Below, one piece after another: positions 6,384-9,348 of a stretch of DNA of 9,348 nt (the first letter of the stretch is position 1; every line of letters starts with the position of its first letter). Where the stretch lies: contig DAOQUL010000112.1 in the NCBI GenBank assembly GCA_035341015.1, positions 1-9,348 of the forward strand, written 5' to 3'. This DNA comes from JAKQIM01 sp029557965. Its GTDB lineage: Bacteria; Chloroflexota; Anaerolineae; Anaerolineales; UBA4823. The position numbers and the translations under genes were made by a program. A model generated the notes under the pieces. It saw only the letters and a list, made by a program, of their open reading frames with translations. It did not search any database and was not told the origin of the DNA.

Positions 6384-8858
6384 TCAGCCTTTACCTTCTA
6401 ATGCGGCATTCAATACATCTAAGATTGTTTCAGCCAGAACAAAGTTCAGCTCTTTGCGAATTTCTTCTGGCAGATCGTCAAGGTCGTTTTCGTTTTCTTT
6501 TGGCAATATGATTGTCTTTAGTCGGGCACGATGCGCTGCTAAAACCTTCTCTTTGATGCCGCCAATTGGCAGCACCTGCCCGCTTAATGTGATCTCTCCG
6601 GTCATCCCCACATCTCGCCGGGTAGCCCGCCCGGTAAGCAGTGAGACCAGGGCTGTGACCATGGTAATGCCAGCAGACGGGCCATCTTTAGGCTGCGCCC
6701 CTGCCGGCACATGCAAATGAAGGTCTGAGGTCTCATAAAAATCTGGTGCAATGCCATAATCAGCCGCGTGCGCCCGGACATACGATAACGCTGCCTGGGC
6801 AGATTCTTGCATCACTTTACCGATTGACCCCGTGATGGTAAAACCTTTGGCTCCCTGCATGCGGGTTGCCTCAATAAACAATATACTGCCCCCGTTGGGA
6901 GTCCAGGCAAGCCCCGTGGCCACGCCGGGGATTGTCGTGCGGCGCACAATTTCGTCTGTTTCCAGGAAGCGGGCCCGTCCGAGCAGTTCCTCAATCACCT
7001 TTGGGGTAATGCTGAAACGATCCTTTTCCTGTCCTTCCGTGATCCGGGTGGCTATTTTTCGGCAAATTGAGCCAATCTCGCGTTCAAGGTTGCGCACGCC
7101 CGCTTCGCGAGTAAACAACCGAATAATAGCCTGGATTGCATCTTCGCTAAATTCAATTTCCTCTGGCCGCAATCCATTTTCGCGAAGCTGCCGGGGAATT
7201 AAATAGCGGCGCGCAATTTGGATCTTTTCCCGCTCTGTGTACCCCGTCAGATCGATGACTTCCATTCGATCCAACAGGGGCGCCGGAATACTCTCTATTT
7301 GATTTGCGGTTGTAATGAACATGACTTGCGACAAATCAAATGGCACTTCGAGATAATTATCTCTAAATTCTGCGTTTTGTTCCGGGTCTAGCACTTCCAA
7401 CAGGGCCGAAGCCGGGTCGCCATGAAAATCAGAACTGAGTTTGTCAATTTCATCCAGCATAAATACCGGATTCCGACTTTCTGCCCGGCGAATGGATTGA
7501 ATGATCCGCCCCGGCATTGCGCCGATATAGGTGCGCCGGTGGCCACGAATTTCGGCCTCGTCTCTTGTTCCGCCCAGTGATGCCCGGATGAACTTTCGTC
7601 CCAGCGCCCGCGCAATTGATCTTCCCAGCGAGGTTTTTCCGACACCTGGCGGCCCTGCAAAACACAGGATCACCCCTTCTCGTTCCCGGCGAATAGAGTC
7701 GGTGGATGTCTGCTGCGCTATCTCGTTTTTTCGGCTGGAGCGCAAATGCCGGACTGCCAGATATTCCAAAATCCGGGCCTTGATATCCGCCAGACCATAA
7801 TGGTCTTCTTCCAAGACCTGACGAGCGTGCGCCACATCCAGGTCATCAGGTGTGCTGATCCCCCACGGCATGGATACCAGCCAATCAATATAGGTTCGAA
7901 TTACACCGTATTCGGCTGCGGCCGTTGGCAGGCGGGATAATCGATCCAATTCACGCCGAGCCTGCTTGAGAGCCTCTTCAGGCATATGCGCCTGATCTAT
8001 TTTGGCCTTGAACGTCTCAATATCAACCGCTTGCTCATCGTTTTCGCCCAGCTCATGCTGAATGGCTTTCATTTGCTCGCGTAAGAAATACTCGCGCTGC
8101 ATCTTATCAATCTCAGAACGGGCTTCGTTCTGGATTTTTTGCCCCAATTCCAGCACTTCGCTTTCGCGCGTCAAAATAGCAACCAGCTTTCGGAGCTTGG
8201 CATTAACCGAGTCGAGTTCCAGAATCTCCTGGGCGTCTTCCAAATCCATTCGCTGAAGGTTGGCAATCAGGTAAGCCGTTTGCAGTGGATCTTGAATATT
8301 TGAAATTGAAGAGACCAGTTCGCGCGGCAGCGAAGGAATCAAGTTAGCAATATGATCGAACTGGTCGCGTACATTTCGTGCCAGGGCTTCAATTTCCAGC
8401 CCGGTTTCCTCTTCTTCTGGAATCACCTCAATTCGGGCTGCCAAATAGGGCTCAGTGCGCAAGTATTCAACCACCCGGATGCGGGCCAATCCCTGCACCA
8501 GCAGCCTGATGGTATTGTCTGGCGCTCGGAAGAAGCGGTGAATGATACCCAGCACACCAACTTCGTACAGGTCGCCTGGCCCCGGAGTTTCCAACTCGGG
8601 GTTTTTAGCCGCTACCATCCCAATCATGCGGCTGCCTACAACCACATCATCCACCAATCGAATACTGCGCGGCTGTCCCACCGTAAGCGGAACGCCGGTT
8701 TGTGGGTAAACCACTAAACCCCGCAACGGTAGAATGGGCACTTCTGTAGGATAATTGGATGGTGAGACCTCTAACGGGGGCGTCAGAACTGCTCCATCCC
8801 CCATATCATCTGGGAAAGAGATGCCTGAAAAATCAAAACCCGTCCACGGATCAGTCAA
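6384..8858 (-). CDS. lon: LonA-type ATP-dependent protease
   Basis: An 824-residue cytosolic protease that unfolds and degrades damaged or regulatory proteins. The Lon N-terminal substrate-binding domain begins at about residue 39 (EVPILPLRGLVVYP). A helical, coiled-coil-rich region spans about 190-330. The AAA+ domain (about 355-600) carries Walker A GPPGVGKT (402-409), Walker B VFMLDE (465-470), sensor 1 TTAN (516-519), arginine finger R531 and sensor 2 GVRN (R589). The protease domain (about 635-820) has S728 in PKDGPSAG and K771 in GGIKEK, spaced 43 residues apart as in Escherichia coli Lon. All catalytic residues are intact. It is slightly longer than the E. coli enzyme, partly through an acidic extension of about 38 residues before the first domain. 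The start is a TTG, chosen for the AAAGGA just upstream and the 15-base gap to the peroxidase stop. The next in-frame ATG (residue 19) has no ribosome-binding site. Confidence 0.97.
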   Translation of the reverse strand: MTDPWTGFDFSGISFPDDMGDGAVLTPPLEVSPSNYPTEVPILPLRGLVVYPQTGVPLTVGQPRSIRLVDDVVVGSRMIGMVAAKNPELETPGPGDLYEVGVLGIIHRFFRAPDNTIRLLVQGLARIRVVEYLRTEPYLAARIEVIPEEEETGLEIEALARNVRDQFDHIANLIPSLPRELVSSISNIQDPLQTAYLIANLQRMDLEDAQEILELDSVNAKLRKLVAILTRESEVLELGQKIQNEARSEIDKMQREYFLREQMKAIQHELGENDEQAVDIETFKAKIDQAHMPEEALKQARRELDRLSRLPTAAAEYGVIRTYIDWLVSMPWGISTPDDLDVAHARQVLEEDHYGLADIKARILEYLAVRHLRSSRKNEIAQQTSTDSIRREREGVILCFAGPPGVGKTSLGRSIARALGRKFIRASLGGTRDEAEIRGHRRTYIGAMPGRIIQSIRRAESRNPVFMLDEIDKLSSDFHGDPASALLEVLDPEQNAEFRDNYLEVPFDLSQVMFITTANQIESIPAPLLDRMEVIDLTGYTEREKIQIARRYLIPRQLRENGLRPEEIEFSEDAIQAIIRLFTREAGVRNLEREIGSICRKIATRITEGQEKDRFSITPKVIEELLGRARFLETDEIVRRTTIPGVATGLAWTPNGGSILFIEATRMQGAKGFTITGSIGKVMQESAQAALSYVRAHAADYGIAPDFYETSDLHLHVPAGAQPKDGPSAGITMVTALVSLLTGRATRRDVGMTGEITLSGQVLPIGGIKEKVLAAHRARLKTIILPKENENDLDDLPEEIRKELNFVLAETILDVLNAALEGKG

Positions 8859-8862
8859 AATA

Positions 8863-8868
8863 TCCTTT
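8863..8868 (-). promoter_or_regulatory. Ribosome binding site of lon
   Basis: AAAGGA on the minus strand lies 4 bases before the TTG at 8858, within the short gap after the peroxidase stop codon. It supports the TTG start, although the spacing is a little tight. Confidence 0.6.
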
Positions 8869-8873
8869 ATCTG

Positions 8874-9348
8874 TTACAGAGCGTTTTGGGCTGCCTGAAG
8901 TATCGCATTGTAATCGGGTTCGTCTCCTAATGTTGGCATATAGGCCGCATAAACAATCTTGCCCGCCTTATCGACAACAAAAACAGCTCGCCGAAGCAGC
9001 CGAACCTCTTTGATTAAGCAGCCATAGGCCTTACCAAATTCTGTATTGAGATGGTCCGAGACAACGCTGACCTGCTCCACTCCGGCCGCGCCACACCACC
9101 GTTTTTGTGCAAACGGCAAATCGGTGCTGATGACAATAATGGCCACATCCGCTCCCAGTGCTGCGGCTTCAACATTAAATCGCCGGGTTTCCCGATCGCA
9201 GACCGATGTGTCTAAAGACGGCACAGCGGCAATGATGCGCACCTTACCGCTTGTGGCTGCAAGCATTTCCACAACCGACCAGTCTGCTGTTTGTGCCTGG
9301 AATTCAGGCGCCAAATCACCAACCTGCAAATCTTCTCCAATAATGGTG
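8874..9348 (-). CDS. tpx: Thiol peroxidase (Tpx-type peroxiredoxin), start cut by window edge
   Basis: About 157 residues are visible and the frame is still open at the right edge (TIIGEDLQVGDLAPEF), so the first roughly 10-15 residues are missing. A TTG at 9329 is in frame, but the upstream residues match the usual Tpx N-terminus, so the true start is probably outside. The Tpx signature PSLDTSVCD contains the peroxidatic cysteine (C44 counted from that TTG). DLPFAQKRWC carries the resolving cysteine (C79), 35 residues later, close to the Tpx spacing. The enzyme reduces hydrogen and alkyl peroxides using thioredoxin, in the cytosol. The family's usual YGVLI appears here as YGCLI, adding a third cysteine of unknown importance. 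The gene ends 15 bases before lon, so peroxide defence and protein quality control are probably expressed together. Any operon promoter lies outside the window. Confidence 0.92.
   Translation of the reverse strand, partial: TIIGEDLQVGDLAPEFQAQTADWSVVEMLAATSGKVRIIAAVPSLDTSVCDRETRRFNVEAAALGADVAIIVISTDLPFAQKRWCGAAGVEQVSVVSDHLNTEFGKAYGCLIKEVRLLRRAVFVVDKAGKIVYAAYMPTLGDEPDYNAILQAAQNAL

Noticed and set aside
6832..7206. A 124-codon open frame on the + strand inside lon
   Set aside because: It lies antisense to a fully conserved part of Lon, and its translation (rich in Arg, Ser and Pro) looks like a shadow of the real gene.

Overview
The window is about 50% G+C by eye and densely coding, with no gene-free stretch longer than about 55 bases. 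The protein style suggests an Anaerolineae-like member of the Chloroflexota: a YfhO-type membrane protein next to MoxR and DUF58 genes, TTG starts, and a PHP/AlbA_2 fusion protein. That placement is inference from gene content, since there is no rRNA or other marker here. I see no tRNA or rRNA gene, CRISPR array, insertion sequence or phage gene.

Layout. The left third (1-3402) is a + strand operon: the C-terminal end of a YfhO-like polytopic membrane protein (cut by the window edge), a MoxR AAA+ ATPase, and a DUF58 membrane protein. The genes are separated by 4 and 2 bases. A perfect 16-bp hairpin (3405-3445) closes this operon and also lies just after the last gene of the opposing one. The right two thirds (3455-9348) form a - strand operon. 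In transcription order it holds a thiol peroxidase (start cut by the right edge), a LonA protease (TTG start), a single-domain response regulator, a PHP-phosphoesterase/AlbA_2 fusion protein, a MogA/MoaB-type molybdenum cofactor protein, and a 70-residue two-helix membrane protein. Gaps in this operon are 9 to 40 bases.

How the genes may work together. The + strand set looks like envelope maintenance: MoxR/DUF58 pairs are thought to act as chaperone-type assemblies for membrane or secreted proteins, and YfhO-family proteins are linked to lipid or polymer glycosylation. The - strand set begins with peroxide removal and protein quality control, which reads as a stress module. It then runs into a signalling receiver and an unusual three-part protein: an intact PHP metal site, a Schlafen-like AlbA_2 nucleic-acid-binding domain, and a C-terminal domain I cannot name. 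The ribosome-binding site for this fusion gene contains the stop codon of the response regulator, so the two are probably translated together. This receiver/PHP-AlbA_2 pair is the most interesting part of the window. The rest is recognisable housekeeping or stress machinery.
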